From: Deltaproteobacteria bacterium
Lineage (GTDB): Bacteria > Lernaellota > Lernaellaia > JACKCT01
DNA length: 64,000 nt
Assembly: GCA_027493875.1 (NCBI GenBank)
Contig: JAOSJX010000008.1
Span: forward strand, 81,674 to 145,673
Direction: 5' to 3'
Numbering within the stretch: the first letter of the stretch is position 1; each line of letters opens with the position of its first letter. The notes under the pieces were generated by a model that made no database searches, was not told the DNA's origin, and saw nothing but the letters and a program-made list of their open reading frames with translations. The position numbers and the translations under genes are program-made. Below, one piece after another: positions 1 to 9,260 of the stretch.

Positions 1-378
1 AAGCCGTGCGTGCATGGGAGCGTCTACCGCTTCGAGGGACAGGTGACGGTGTTCCATCCGGACGCGGGGGGACCGTGCTACCGCTGCCTCTATCCGGCGC
101 CGCCGCCGGCGGACATGGCGCCGTCGTGCGCGGAGGCCGGCGTGCTCGGCGTGTTGCCGGGCGTGATTGGGCTTCTCCAGGCGGTGGAGACGGTGAAGCT
201 TCTGCTCGGCACGGGCAAGCCGCTCGTCGGGCGGCTGCTCGCGTACGACGGTCTCGACGGGAAGTTCCGCGAATTCAAGTTGCGGAAGGCGCCGGAGTGC
301 GAGTACTGCAACGAAGAGCACGGTTTTCCCGGCTACATCGACTACGAATTCTTCTGCTCGAACGCGGCGAACGAGTAA
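1..378 (+). CDS. moeB: MoeB/ThiF-family sulfur-carrier adenylyltransferase, C-terminal part
   Basis: The window opens inside this gene, so only about the last 125 residues are visible. They match the C-terminal half of E1-like enzymes that adenylate the C-terminal glycine of a ubiquitin-like sulfur carrier (MoaD, ThiS or CysO). Seen are the GQVTVF strand, a CYRCLYP motif giving the first zinc CxxC pair, the conserved CAEAGVLGVLPG turn and a second CxxC (CEYC) near residue 98. There is no rhodanese domain after the second CxxC, so this is the short MoeB form, not MoeZ. The stop lies 5 bp before a CysM-like gene, which suggests that the activated carrier supplies sulfur for cysteine synthesis. 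That link is inferred from context; molybdopterin or thiamine use is not excluded. Confidence 0.88.
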   Translation, partial: KPCVHGSVYRFEGQVTVFHPDAGGPCYRCLYPAPPPADMAPSCAEAGVLGVLPGVIGLLQAVETVKLLLGTGKPLVGRLLAYDGLDGKFREFKLRKAPECEYCNEEHGFPGYIDYEFFCSNAANE

Positions 379-383
379 GGCGG

Positions 384-1307
384 ATGGAGGCGAAGCGCCG
401 CGCTCTCATCGAGCGCTACCCGCACCTTGCGCTCATCGGCGACACGCCGCTTTTGCGCGTGGATCTTTTCGCGGACGAATTGCCGGACGCCGAGGTGTTC
501 GCCAAGCCGGAATGGATGAATCCCGGCGGATCGATCAAGGACCGGCCCGAGCTGCGCATGCTCACGGACGCGGTGCTCGACGGGCGGCTGAAGAAAGAGA
601 AGACCATCATCGATTCGTCGTCCGGCAACGCGGGCATCGCGTACGCGATGATCGGCGGGATGATGGGCTACAAGGTGCATCTCGTCGTTCCGGAAAACGC
701 CAGCGAGGAACGCAAAAAACGCATCCGCGCGCACGGCGCACAGGTGACGTTCACGGACGCGGTGCTCGGCTACGACGAGGCGTTGCGTCACGTGCACCGG
801 ATGAATGAATCCGATCCCGACCGATATTTTTTCTCCGACCAATACGCCAACGACAGTAATTGGCGCGCGCATTTTGACACGACGGCGGCGGAGATTCTTC
901 GCCAGACGGACGGAAAGATCACGCACTTCGTCGCCGGCGTCGGCACGGGCGGGACGATCACGGGCGTGGGCCGTCGGCTCAAGGAGCACGACAAAAATAT
1001 CCGCGTCGTGTGCGTGATTCCCGAGTCATTTCCGGGCATCGAGGGGCTCAAGCCGCTGGAGAATCCGGAGGATATCCGACCGGAAATCCTGGACGAGTCG
1101 GTGATCGACGAGAAAATCAAGGTGAGCATCGACGACGCGTACGATTATTGCGGCCGTTTCGCGCGGCGCGGTCTTTTTCTCGGGCAATCGTCGGGTGCGT
1201 TCATCAAGGGCGTGCACGAAGTGGCGAAGCGCGAGAAAAAAGGGCGTTTCGTGACGGTGCTGTCCGATCTCGGCGAGCGTTATTTCAGCACGCGGCTGTG
1301 GGACTGA
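384..1307 (+). CDS. cysM: PLP-dependent cysteine synthase, CysM-like
   Basis: A 307-residue beta-substituting PLP enzyme that makes cysteine from an activated serine and a sulfur donor in the cytoplasm. The PLP lysine is in GGSIKDR (about residue 52), the substrate loop is SSSGNAG (78-84), and the phosphate-binding loop is GVGTGGT (about 188). The ATG at 384 is chosen because it follows the moeB stop by 5 bp; the open frame extends upstream only as overlap with moeB. The active-site loop SIKDRP differs from the SVKCRIG of the CysK-type enzyme at 31185, so the window holds two distinct cysteine synthases. Coupling to a MoeB-type E1 resembles the CysO/CysM route, in which CysM takes sulfur from a protein thiocarboxylate. 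Substrate choice (O-phosphoserine or O-acetylserine) cannot be read from the sequence. Confidence 0.88.
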   Translation: MEAKRRALIERYPHLALIGDTPLLRVDLFADELPDAEVFAKPEWMNPGGSIKDRPELRMLTDAVLDGRLKKEKTIIDSSSGNAGIAYAMIGGMMGYKVHLVVPENASEERKKRIRAHGAQVTFTDAVLGYDEALRHVHRMNESDPDRYFFSDQYANDSNWRAHFDTTAAEILRQTDGKITHFVAGVGTGGTITGVGRRLKEHDKNIRVVCVIPESFPGIEGLKPLENPEDIRPEILDESVIDEKIKVSIDDAYDYCGRFARRGLFLGQSSGAFIKGVHEVAKREKKGRFVTVLSDLGERYFSTRLWD

Positions 1308-1317
1308 TGCAAACCAC

Positions 1318-1950
1318 CTAAGGAACCATCGCCAAGGAGTCTCGGCCGCTTTCTTTTTTAGCGATGAACTCCAGGACGCCCGGTCCGAGAACAAGGGCGA
1401 TGACGATCAGGGCTCCGATGACCGCCGCGGCAACTTCCGCGGCCGTCGGTCCCGGGCTCGGATATTGGTCCTTTTGCGCGGGTTCGACCGCCCACACGCC
1501 CCGTTTCGCGGCCTGGGCTTCGGTTTGCGCGGTCTCGAAAACCGCCTCGATCGCGGGATCGAATGCGTCCTCGGTGCGGTGGTAGGCGTAGCCGTCGCGA
1601 ATCAGAAGGAAGGCGAGGTAATCCCCGCCGTCGACGATCACGTGAACCAGGAGACGGCCTTCGCGATCGCGGTGGCCGAACGCGGCGTTGGCGTCATCGA
1701 GGTTGAGCCCGACGCGTCGATCAAGCACCAACTCCCGCACCCGCGCGTCGGCGTCCTCGCGGTACACGCCCTCGGGCATCTTGGGGTGGCGGATCGGCAA
1801 CGGGTCGATGCCGATGACCCGAACGCGTTCGATTTCGCCCGTATCCAGTTTTACGGTGAGAAAAACCGATTGCTCGACATGCGTCACGACGCCGGCGAGC
1901 GGCGGAATCGCGTGCGCGACGCCCGCGTGAACCACCGCCGCAACGAGCAC
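1318..1950 (-). CDS. Exported SNase-like thermonuclease-fold protein with C-terminal membrane anchor
   Basis: A staphylococcal-nuclease-fold protein. After a hydrophobic leader come VTHVEQSVFLTVKLDTGEIERVRVIGIDPLP and a segment with DADARVRELVLDRRVGL, then DREGRLLVHV and a terminal AKRGVWA motif, all typical of the SNase domain. A hydrophobic segment near the C-terminus (AAAVIGALIVIALVLG) ends in a basic tail, so the protein is probably membrane tethered with the nuclease domain outside the cytoplasm. The start is uncertain: the frame is open far upstream, but the nucleoside-kinase gene ends at 1973. The GTG at 1950 gives a short leader (LVAAVVHAGVAHA) and is my choice. The catalytic Arg/Glu set looks partly conserved, so enzymatic activity is inferred only. 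Confidence 0.75.
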   Translation of the reverse strand: MLVAAVVHAGVAHAIPPLAGVVTHVEQSVFLTVKLDTGEIERVRVIGIDPLPIRHPKMPEGVYREDADARVRELVLDRRVGLNLDDANAAFGHRDREGRLLVHVIVDGGDYLAFLLIRDGYAYHRTEDAFDPAIEAVFETAQTEAQAAKRGVWAVEPAQKDQYPSPGPTAAEVAAAVIGALIVIALVLGPGVLEFIAKKESGRDSLAMVP

Positions 1951-1972
1951 GGCGACGAGCGCGCCGAGCGTT

Positions 1973-3658
1973 CTACGCGTACGTGCCGCCGCCGATGAAT
2001 TCGCGCAGCACCGAATCACGCGGGACCTCCTCGGGAAAGACCGGCAGAAACAGGTCCACGAACTCGTAAAGGCGGCTGGCCTCCACGTAGGCCGGGTCGT
2101 CGGAGGACACTTCGAGGAGAAAACGTTTGGCATAGGGATTGAGCACCGCGTGTTCGTACACGTGCGCGGAGTTGAACATCACGTCCGCGGATTCCTGAAA
2201 CGGAAACACGTAGCGCGCCTCCCCGAACGAACCGACGGCCACCCGTTGATCGTCGCCGCGGCGGTGTAGCCGCGAAACAGGCGGTCGCGGACGGTCCGAC
2301 GGAGCAGGCGCGTGTCGGAGGTGAAAATGCGGTTGTGCTGGTCGATGGAAAGTTGCGTGAGCGCCGAGACGAAGATGCCGAAGACGCGTTCGCGCGGAAC
2401 CCGCTCCCACAGCCGGGGTTGAGCGCGTGCAGGCCCTCGATGATGAGGACCTCGTTTTCGGCAAGCGCCATGGGAATCGTTCGGTGCCCGTCGCGCCGGC
2501 CGGACACGAAATCGAACACCGGGCCGTCGATTTTTTCGCCGGCGATCAATCGGTAGAGATGCTCGTTGAACAGCGGCAGGTCGAGCGCCTCGACGTGCTC
2601 GAAGTCAAAGTTGCCGTCCGGGTGGCGCGGCGTGTCCTCGCGGTCGCGGTAGTAGTTGTCCATCGCAATCGTCACGGGTTTCAGCCCTTCCACGCGCAGG
2701 AATGTGGAGAGCTGGCGCGAGAAGGTCGTTTTGCCCGACGACGACGGCCCCGCGATGCAGATCAGGCGAATGCGGTCGCGGCGCTCGGCGATTTTTTCGG
2801 AGATGTCGAAGATGCGTTTGCGGAAGAGCGTTTCCGAGGCGGCGATCAGGTCGCCGATCTGCCCCCGCACGCACGCATCGATGAGCTGCGAGACGTTCGA
2901 CACGCCGAGAATCTCGTGCTCGCGGCGCGCCTGCATGAACGTATCGAAAAGCTTGGGCTGATCGCTTCGCGGCCGCTCGCGTTTCGACCCGTCGATATTC
3001 GGGAAACGCAGCACGAACCCGTGCCGGTGCGGTTCCATATCGAAATTGAGAATCGGCCCGGTGGACGGCGCGAGCGGCCCGCGCAGAAGATCGTGGAACC
3101 CGAGCAGTTCCGCCATCCAGACGTGGCCGCGCGGAATCTGCCGAACCCAGTTCGCCTTGTCGGCCTGGCCGAGGGCTTCGAGGATCTCGATCGCCTCGTC
3201 CACGAACACGCGTTTGAATTCGATGCGGATGTTGTCGGTGACGATCTCCGTCATGCGCGCGGCGAGCTTCTCGACCACGGCGGGCGTCACGTTCTCGCCG
3301 CGCAACTCGAAGAAATAGCCGCCATGGATGCTCTGCCCGATCACGATTTCCGCCTCGGGATAGAGCTCCTTGGCCGCGGTGTAGAGAATGAGGCAGGCCG
3401 TCCGCCGGTAGATGAACGCGCCTTCCTTGCTGCCGTAATCGACGGTCCGGGCCTGGCAATCGCACGTGATGCGCCGGCCGAGCCCCGCGAGCTTGTTGTT
3501 CAGGATGACGCCGAGCGGCGAAGTTTGCCGGGGTGCGGCGCCTGATAAAGATAGTTTTCGATCGCGTCGCCGCTCTTGGCCTTGAAATGCGCGCCGTTGA
3601 GCGTCACGTCGTAGGTGCGCGTTCCGGCGAGTACGGTTTTGACTTGATCGTGATTCAT
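1973..3658 (-). CDS. Nucleoside (uridine) kinase with ThrRS-like N-terminal domains, frame-disrupted
   Basis: A fusion protein: an N-terminal TGS-like segment ([20 protein letters not shown]), a threonyl-tRNA-synthetase-like editing domain (IHGGYFFELRGENVTP), then a phosphoribulokinase/uridine-kinase domain with P-loop GPSSSGKTTFSRQL, the AMDNYYRDREDTPRHP substrate loop and LIIEGLHALNP. About 560 residues fits the family. The frame breaks three times: near 3521, in the G-run at about 2415-2418 and in the C-run at 2222-2225. Adding one base at each restores FVSALTQLSIDQHNR, INGWPSVRSGEARYVFPF and the true C-terminus FIGGGTYA. It phosphorylates a nucleoside in salvage; the role of the tRNA-synthetase-like part is unknown. 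The start at 3658 overlaps the end of the MT-A70 gene by 4 bp, so they are probably co-transcribed. Confidence 0.88.
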
Positions 3659-4281
3659 GCGCGTTTCTCCGCGCGCGCGTACGTCGGCCACGTGGGCGCG
3701 TAATCTTCCACCTGATTCCCCCATTGATCCCAGCCGTCACGACGGCCGCGCGCGAATAGCTCCAGATAAGGACCGGGGCTGCACGCTTCGATAATGCCGT
3801 AGAGTTCGTCGGGCTTGCGCGAGTGCTCGCGCTTTTCGGACAGGATGATGTTCACCTGCCGCCGTCCGGGCGCCTGGGTTCGCAGCGAACCGCGCACGCC
3901 GAAAAGCACCAACTCGGTCGTGTTGCGAAAGTAGAAGCCGACGCCGCGGCCGTCGGGGCCGCCGTCTTTGCGGATCTTGTGCCACACGAGATTCGTCTTG
4001 TACGTGAACCCCCACGCGCGCATCACGTCGAGCCCCTCGGCCAGAAAAGCGTTCGGAACCCAAAGATAAAGATGGCTTTCGTCGGCCGCCGCGTCCGCGA
4101 CCGGGATGGCGCAAATGTCTTTCACTCCGAGGGTTGGATACCGCGCAAGGCGTTTATGTTCCGGCGCCATTTTCCCGGTGCGGTTGGTGAAACGCCACGG
4201 CGGGTCGGCGAGGATGGTCCGGTACGAACCGCGCACGGCCGCGCGGAAATCCTCCGCCGCGTTGGTTTTGGCGCGCGTCAT
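3655..4281 (-). CDS. MT-A70 family N6-adenine methyltransferase
   Basis: A 208-residue SAM-dependent adenine methyltransferase. The catalytic DPPW motif is at residues 26-29 ([10 protein letters not shown]), followed by [15 protein letters not shown], the [12 protein letters not shown] segment and [12 protein letters not shown], with a C-terminal [19 protein letters not shown] box typical of the family. The ATG at 4281 lies 11 bp after the AAA ATPase stop, and the stop overlaps the kinase start, so it is the middle gene of a minus-strand operon. No restriction endonuclease or target-recognition partner is next to it, so it looks like an orphan methyltransferase that could act on DNA (epigenetic marking) or RNA. 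The target is not deducible here. Confidence 0.88.
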   Translation of the reverse strand: MTRAKTNAAEDFRAAVRGSYRTILADPPWRFTNRTGKMAPEHKRLARYPTLGVKDICAIPVADAAADESHLYLWVPNAFLAEGLDVMRAWGFTYKTNLVWHKIRKDGGPDGRGVGFYFRNTTELVLFGVRGSLRTQAPGRRQVNIILSEKREHSRKPDELYGIIEACSPGPYLELFARGRRDGWDQWGNQVEDYAPTWPTYARAEKRA

Positions 4282-4292
4282 GCCCGGGCCGC

Positions 4293-5800
4293 TCAGCCGT
4301 TGGCCCGCACGGCGCGGTTGTCGGCCCAGCGTTTCGTTTTGGTGATCTGCTCTTTCATCGTGACCGAGAGGGGCACCATGCGGTCGATGTTGCGGTAGAT
4401 GTCCATGATCTCGAGGCCGCGGTCCTCGGAAAAACATTCGTAGAGCGCCGACACGAGAATCTGCTCGATCTCGGCACCGGTGTAGCCCTTCGTCGCTTTC
4501 GCGAGATTCTCAATGGACGTCGCCGAAGGGTCCTGCTTTCGCTTTCGAGGTGGATGCGGAAAATTTCCGCGCGCTCGTTCTCCTCGGGGAGATCAACGAA
4601 AAAGATCTCGTCGAAGCGCCCCTTGCGGATGAACTCCGGCGGGAGCCGGTCGATGTCGTTGGCCGTGGCGGCGATGAACACCGGCGCCGTTTTCTCCTGC
4701 ATCCACGTCAGAAACGACGCGAAGTTCCGGCTCGTGGCGCCGGACTCGACGGAGTCGGAAAACACGCTGATGCCCATTTCGATTTCGTCCACCCAGAGAA
4801 TCGACGGCGCCACGGCCTCGGCCGTCAGAATCGCGCGGCGCAGCGACTGCTCCGGCGTCCCCGCGATGCCGGCGAAAACGCGTCCCATGTCGAGACGCAG
4901 CAGCGGTAAGCGCCATTGCCGCGCCAGCGACGTGATCGCGAGACTCTTACCGCAACCGGAAATGCCGGTGAGCAAAATGCCCTTGGGGACGGGCAGGCCG
5001 AACTCGCGCGCCGCGTCCGAAAAGCCCTTTTCCCGGATCTCGATCCAATGCTTGAAATTCTTGAGGCCGCCGACGGCGCGAAGATCGTCCTGCGGTTGGA
5101 TGAATTCCAGGATTTCCGTCTTGCGCAGAATCTGGCGCTTTTCCTCCGTAATAAAATCGGAAAGCGACAGGTCGATGCGCGGCGCGACGCGCAGCATTTT
5201 GCGGAGCGTGCGTTGAATCTCTTCGCGCGTGAGGCCGAGAAACATGCGTTCGAAGACGAGGCGCTCGCGGTCGGCCACCTCGACGCGCTGCCCGGTGCGG
5301 TGATGGTGGGCCCAAATTTCGTGCTCGACGATCTGGTGCACCTCGTCGCCCACGGGAAGCGCGTAGTCGATCACCACGAAATCCTTGACCAGTTCGGGCG
5401 GCACCTCGATGACGGGCGCGAGGATGACGACCGCGCGGCTCGCGTCGCGCAGCGCGTTGTGCGTGTCGCGCAGACGGCGCACGATGTCGCGGCTTTCGTG
5501 AATGTAGGGGTGAAAGTCCTTGAGCACGTAGAGCGCGGGGGTCTCGTCGGCGATGATGCGGTCGAGCGCGCCCATGGGGTCGCCCTTGGCCTGATCGGGA
5601 CCCTTCGACCGGTCGGAAAACCCTTCCGTGGACGACCAGGTGACGAACGAGCGCGCCGGCTCAAAAGCCAGCGAACACAAAAGGCCGAGGTGCTCGCACA
5701 CGCGCTCTTCTTCCCACGACACCACATAGATGAGGGGAAAATTCGCTTCGATGTGCGTCTGGACCGCTTCCGCGGAAGGCGGCAGCGCGGCGTCGTTCAT
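4293..5800 (-). CDS. Ycf46-like AAA ATPase, frame-disrupted near the C-terminus
   Basis: About 500 residues with the architecture of the Ycf46/CDC48-like bacterial AAA proteins. The N-terminal half ([32 protein letters not shown]) is an inactive-looking NTPase-like domain. The C-terminal AAA module has Walker A GISGCGKS (279-286), Walker B ILWVDEIE, sensor-1 VFIAATAND and the arginine-finger region [20 protein letters not shown]. The frame shifts near 4530, where one missing C (GAAAGC/CGAAAG) explains it; the restored C-terminus reads [19 protein letters not shown] and ends at 4293, 11 bp before the methyltransferase. In cyanobacteria this family is linked to CO2 utilisation and photosystem regulation, but its substrates are unknown. 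A cytoplasmic remodelling ATPase is the safest call. Confidence 0.85.
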
Positions 5801-5874
5801 GGATGCTCCCGCGTGCTCAAAAACGAGGGTTTACGTTACAGGGGGAATCGGGAGGCGGTCAATGAGACCGCCGC

Positions 5875-6609
5875 TCACAGGTGTTTCTTCAACCATTCAT
5901 AAATCAATTCCTCGAGCCCGTGGCCGCGACCCAACAGATTTGTCCCGTGTTCTTCGCCTTTGTAAATTTTCGTTTCGGCCGCGTTGCCCGCGAGTTCGGC
6001 GAGTTTTTTGACGGACTTGGCGGCGTAGGCGTCGCGGTCGGAGGCGACATAGAACGCCGGTTTGCCGTAGGACTTGGCCGGCACGACCGTGTTGACGCCC
6101 CGGTATTCCTCGCCGGGCGAGAGCAGGACGACCGTTTTCACGTCCGCATTCAGGCCGGCGGCGTACGCGAGGGCGACGTTGGCGCCGATGCTCGCGCCGA
6201 TAAAGGCGATGCGCGAACCGTCCACGCCGTCTCTGGCGCGGGAGCCATTCGGCGGCGGCCTGCGCGTCGCGCGTCATCGCGCGGTAAGCGCTCTTATCGA
6301 ATTTGTGAAAATCGAGCGTCTTGCCGGCTTTCGTTTTTGTTGACGCGCCGTGCCCGCGCAAATCGATCGTGAGCACATGGTAGCCCTTCGATTGGAGCGC
6401 GCCGGCGAGTCGTTCCAGTCGCCCTGGTGCCGCGAAAGCATGTGCAGCAAAACGACGGCCGGCATCTTCTCGCCGCCCGCGAAGTAGCGCGCGGCGAGGA
6501 TCACGCCGTCCGAGCTCTCAAGGGTGACGTCGGTGGCGTCCGCGGCGGCCAGAGCCGGCGCCGCGGCGGCCATGACCATGAAGAGAAGCGGCGGAATAAG
6601 TCTTTTCAT
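5875..6609 (-). CDS. Exported alpha/beta hydrolase (dienelactone-hydrolase-like), frame-disrupted
   Basis: About 245 residues with a signal peptide (MKRLIPPLLFMVMAAAAPALA), a beta-hairpin start (VTLESSDGVILAARYFAGG) and an alpha/beta hydrolase core. It has LLHMLSRHQGDWN around the oxyanion loop, LTIDLRGHGAST, the nucleophile elbow GASIGAN, and YGKPAFYVASDRDAYA and GEEHGTNLL carrying the catalytic Asp and His. The frame breaks near 6418 and near 6232; the three pieces join without loss. Probably a periplasmic esterase or peptidase-like hydrolase. It is divergent from the glycosyltransferase gene at 6725 and sits upstream of the AAA operon on the same strand, 75 bp away. Confidence 0.82.
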
Positions 6610-6724
6610 CGGTATCCCCCGATCGATATTCTACGCCGCGCGCCGTTTCGATCAAATCCGGCCGCCGGCCTACTCATCGCGCACGGGTTCGCGCTAAGAT
6701 GGCGCGTCTTTCCCGGAGTTACGA

Positions 6725-8276
6725 GTGGGTCTGGACCGGCGGGAAAAAATCTTCGTCGCGATCGTCACCGCGGCCGGTTTCGGCCTCCGCCTGTATTTCC
6801 TCGCGGCCTACGAAAACATCTTTTCCTGGGAGGCGGAGGACTACTCGAAAATCAATCTGGTCCTGACGTGGATGCAGAACGGCATGCCGTATCCGGACCC
6901 GAACTTCGGCCCACTGCACACCTGGCTCATCTATCTACTCACGCGGCCGTTCGAGGACATGGTGCTGCCGGTCCGTATCTTTTCGCTGGTCACCGGCGCG
7001 GCGACGCTGCCGGTTTTCTATCTCGTGGCGCGGCGCCTCGGCGCCGGCGCGGCGGCCACGGCCACGATGCTGTTTGCGTTCTTTCCGGTGCACGTCCGCG
7101 CCGGCGCGACGTCGCTGGCCGAAGCGCCCTACACGCTCGCGTTTTTCGGCGGTTTGGCGTTGTTCTTCGCGCACGACGCAAAACGTCAGGCCTCGTTCGC
7201 CTACCTCGCCGGTTCCGCGGCGTGCCTGACCGCCGCGGCGATGCTGCGTTTCGAGGCGTGGCTGTTTTACCCGTTGCTGTGCCTGCTCGCGCTGCGGCGC
7301 GGCGTTGTCCGCGCGGTGGGCTACGGCGCGTTGCTCGCGGTCTTTCCCGCGTGGCACATGTTCTACTGCTGGAAAACGACGGGCAATCCGCTCGCCTTCG
7401 GGCAGACCTCCGCGTCGAGCTTTCTGCTCTACCTTCCGCAAATGCCGCTGTCCTACCGCGCGTCGGCATGGCTGGTCGCCTTCTGGCACGCGTTGTCGCC
7501 GCCGCTGTTCGTGTTGTGCTGGCTCGGGCTGGTGTGGGCCGCGTTTGCTCGCAAGGGCGGCATGCTCGTTGCGCTCTTCCTGTTTCCCTACGCTTTCCTC
7601 TCCTACCGCACGCTCCGCGGAATGATCGACCCGGCGCTGCTGCGTTGCAGCGTCGTGCTCGCGGGCTTGTTGATTCCCCTGGCGGGCGGCGCGCTGTGGA
7701 ACGCGATGCGCGTTCTACTGCGGCGCGAGCGGGCGGCGCAAATCGGAACGGGCGTCGTCACGGCGGCGATGGCGGTTTTCATGACGACGTGGGCGGTCGC
7801 GCAGGCCGAGGAAAACCGGCTGCCGAAAGACGTGAAGGAACTCGCGCGGTTTCTGCGCGAGGAAACGCGCCCGGACGACCGCATCATCTTGGATAAGCGC
7901 TTTCACCCTTATCTCGTGGTCGAAAGCCGTCACGATCCCGACGCCTTCGCGAGCTTGCTCTACGAGGGCGGGGCCGATCACCGACAAGGCGAAATACGAG
8001 CGCCTCGCGCGCAAGTTTTTCCCGCTGGCCTACCTGCAGGGGCAGGAGGTCACGTGGGGCCGCGACATCAAACTCTATAACCGCGAGGTGTTCGACCGGA
8101 TGCTCGCGTCGTTCCGCCCGACGGTGCTTGTTCTCGACTATGAATCGGGCGGCAACATCCAGGCCTTTCCCATCGGGCCGAAAGAAGAACGCGCGGAAAT
8201 GCACGGCCGCGTGCTGACGCGCGTGCTGCGCACCGGCGACTTCGCCGTTTTCCGCATCGAGGACGCCGCGCCGTGA
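6725..8276 (+). CDS. Polytopic membrane glycosyltransferase (GT39/ArnT-like), frame-disrupted
   Basis: A membrane protein of about 515 residues with around ten hydrophobic segments and the layout of lipid-linked-sugar glycosyltransferases of the GT39/PMT superfamily. After TM1 a loop carries the acidic SWEAEDYSKINLVLTW motif and PDPNFGPLHTWLIYLL, then VRIFSLVTGAATLPVFYLVARRLG. The soluble C-terminal part begins at about residue 370. The GTG start at 6725 has a GGAG ribosome site 8 bp upstream. One frame change near 7970 separates the membrane part from the C-terminal FDRMLASFRPTVLVLDYES module. The stop overlaps the SGNH gene start by 4 bp, indicating translational coupling. Sugar donor and acceptor are unknown; modification of envelope glycans or proteins is inferred. 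Confidence 0.8.
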
Positions 8277-9181
8277 AACGCGCGTTGTTCGCGGCCCTCG
8301 CGGCCGCCGTAGTTTTTTTCGTCGCGGAAATCGCGCTCCGCATCGCCGGCTTCACAGCCCCGGCGCCGGTGTGGGATTACCGGCTGCGCATCTCCGGCGA
8401 ATTGTACGGCGAGCCGGACCCGGACCTCTTCTGGCGGCTGCCGAACCGCAAACCCGATTTTCGCGGTCCCGGCTTGCACGTCGTCTGCCTCGCCGACTCG
8501 GTCACGGTGATGGATCACGGCGAGGGCTACCCGGAGGACTTGCCGGCCGCGTTCGCCGCGGCTGGATTCGCCGAACCGGTTTCCGTCTTCAATGCGGGCG
8601 TGCCGGAATACACGGCCTACCAGGGCCGCGTGTATCTGGAAAAGGAATTGCTCGGCCACGACCCGAACCTCGTGACCGTTCAATTCGGCGTCAACGACCA
8701 CTGGCCCGCGCCGGGCGGCGTGTCCGATCCGGACGTCCGCATGCCGCCCATGGGACGGATCGCGCTGCATCGGTTCCTGATGCGCGCGCGGGTGTATCAG
8801 GCGCTGCGTACGATGGCCGCCCCGAGGCCGGTTCCCGAGGAGCGAAAGCCGCCGCGCGTTCAGCCCGAAGCCTACGTCGCCAACCTGCGGCGTATCGTCG
8901 AGCTCTCCCGCGCGCAGAACGCGCGCGTCATCTTCGTCGTGTCGCCCTATCTGGACCGCGGCTGGCCGTGGATGGCGCAGCACCGCGAATACCAGCAACT
9001 GACCCGCGAAACCGGCGCGCGGCTCAGCGTGCCGGTGGTGGACGTAGCCGATCGATTTCTTCACGCGCCGGAGCTTTTCCTGGACCCCGAGCGCGATCCC
9101 ATCCACTTCAACCGCGAGGGCGGACGCATCATCGCTCGCGCGATCGCCGAGACCGCGATCGGCATGGATGGCGGGACTTGA
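8273..9181 (+). CDS. SGNH/GDSL-family hydrolase, membrane anchored
   Basis: A 302-residue protein with an N-terminal signal-anchor (RALFAALAAAVVFFVAEIAL) and an SGNH fold. Block I reads CLADSVTV (Ser nucleophile in the ADS variant of GDS), the Gly turn is FNAGVPEYTAYQG, block III is FGVNDH (Asn oxyanion), and block V DPIHFNREG supplies Asp and His. Related proteins de-acylate or O-acetylate exported polysaccharides. The 4-bp overlap with the upstream glycosyltransferase gene suggests both act on the same envelope glycan outside the inner membrane. The direction of the reaction (esterase or acetyl transfer) is not resolved. Confidence 0.85.
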   Translation: MKRALFAALAAAVVFFVAEIALRIAGFTAPAPVWDYRLRISGELYGEPDPDLFWRLPNRKPDFRGPGLHVVCLADSVTVMDHGEGYPEDLPAAFAAAGFAEPVSVFNAGVPEYTAYQGRVYLEKELLGHDPNLVTVQFGVNDHWPAPGGVSDPDVRMPPMGRIALHRFLMRARVYQALRTMAAPRPVPEERKPPRVQPEAYVANLRRIVELSRAQNARVIFVVSPYLDRGWPWMAQHREYQQLTRETGARLSVPVVDVADRFLHAPELFLDPERDPIHFNREGGRIIARAIAETAIGMDGGT

Positions 9182-9260
9182 ATTGGGCCCTTGGCGATCG
9201 GCGCCAAGATTTCTATGATGGCGGCCGGTTGAACGGATTGTGGACGAAAAGGGAAGAACG

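Noticed and set aside
1470..1500. tRNA-like T-arm (GGGTTCGACC)
   Set aside because: No acceptor stem or anticodon arm around it, and it lies inside the SNase-like gene.
2427..3545. A 372-residue open frame on the plus strand
   Set aside because: Antisense of the nucleoside kinase gene; Arg/Asp/His-rich, no motifs, explained by high GC.
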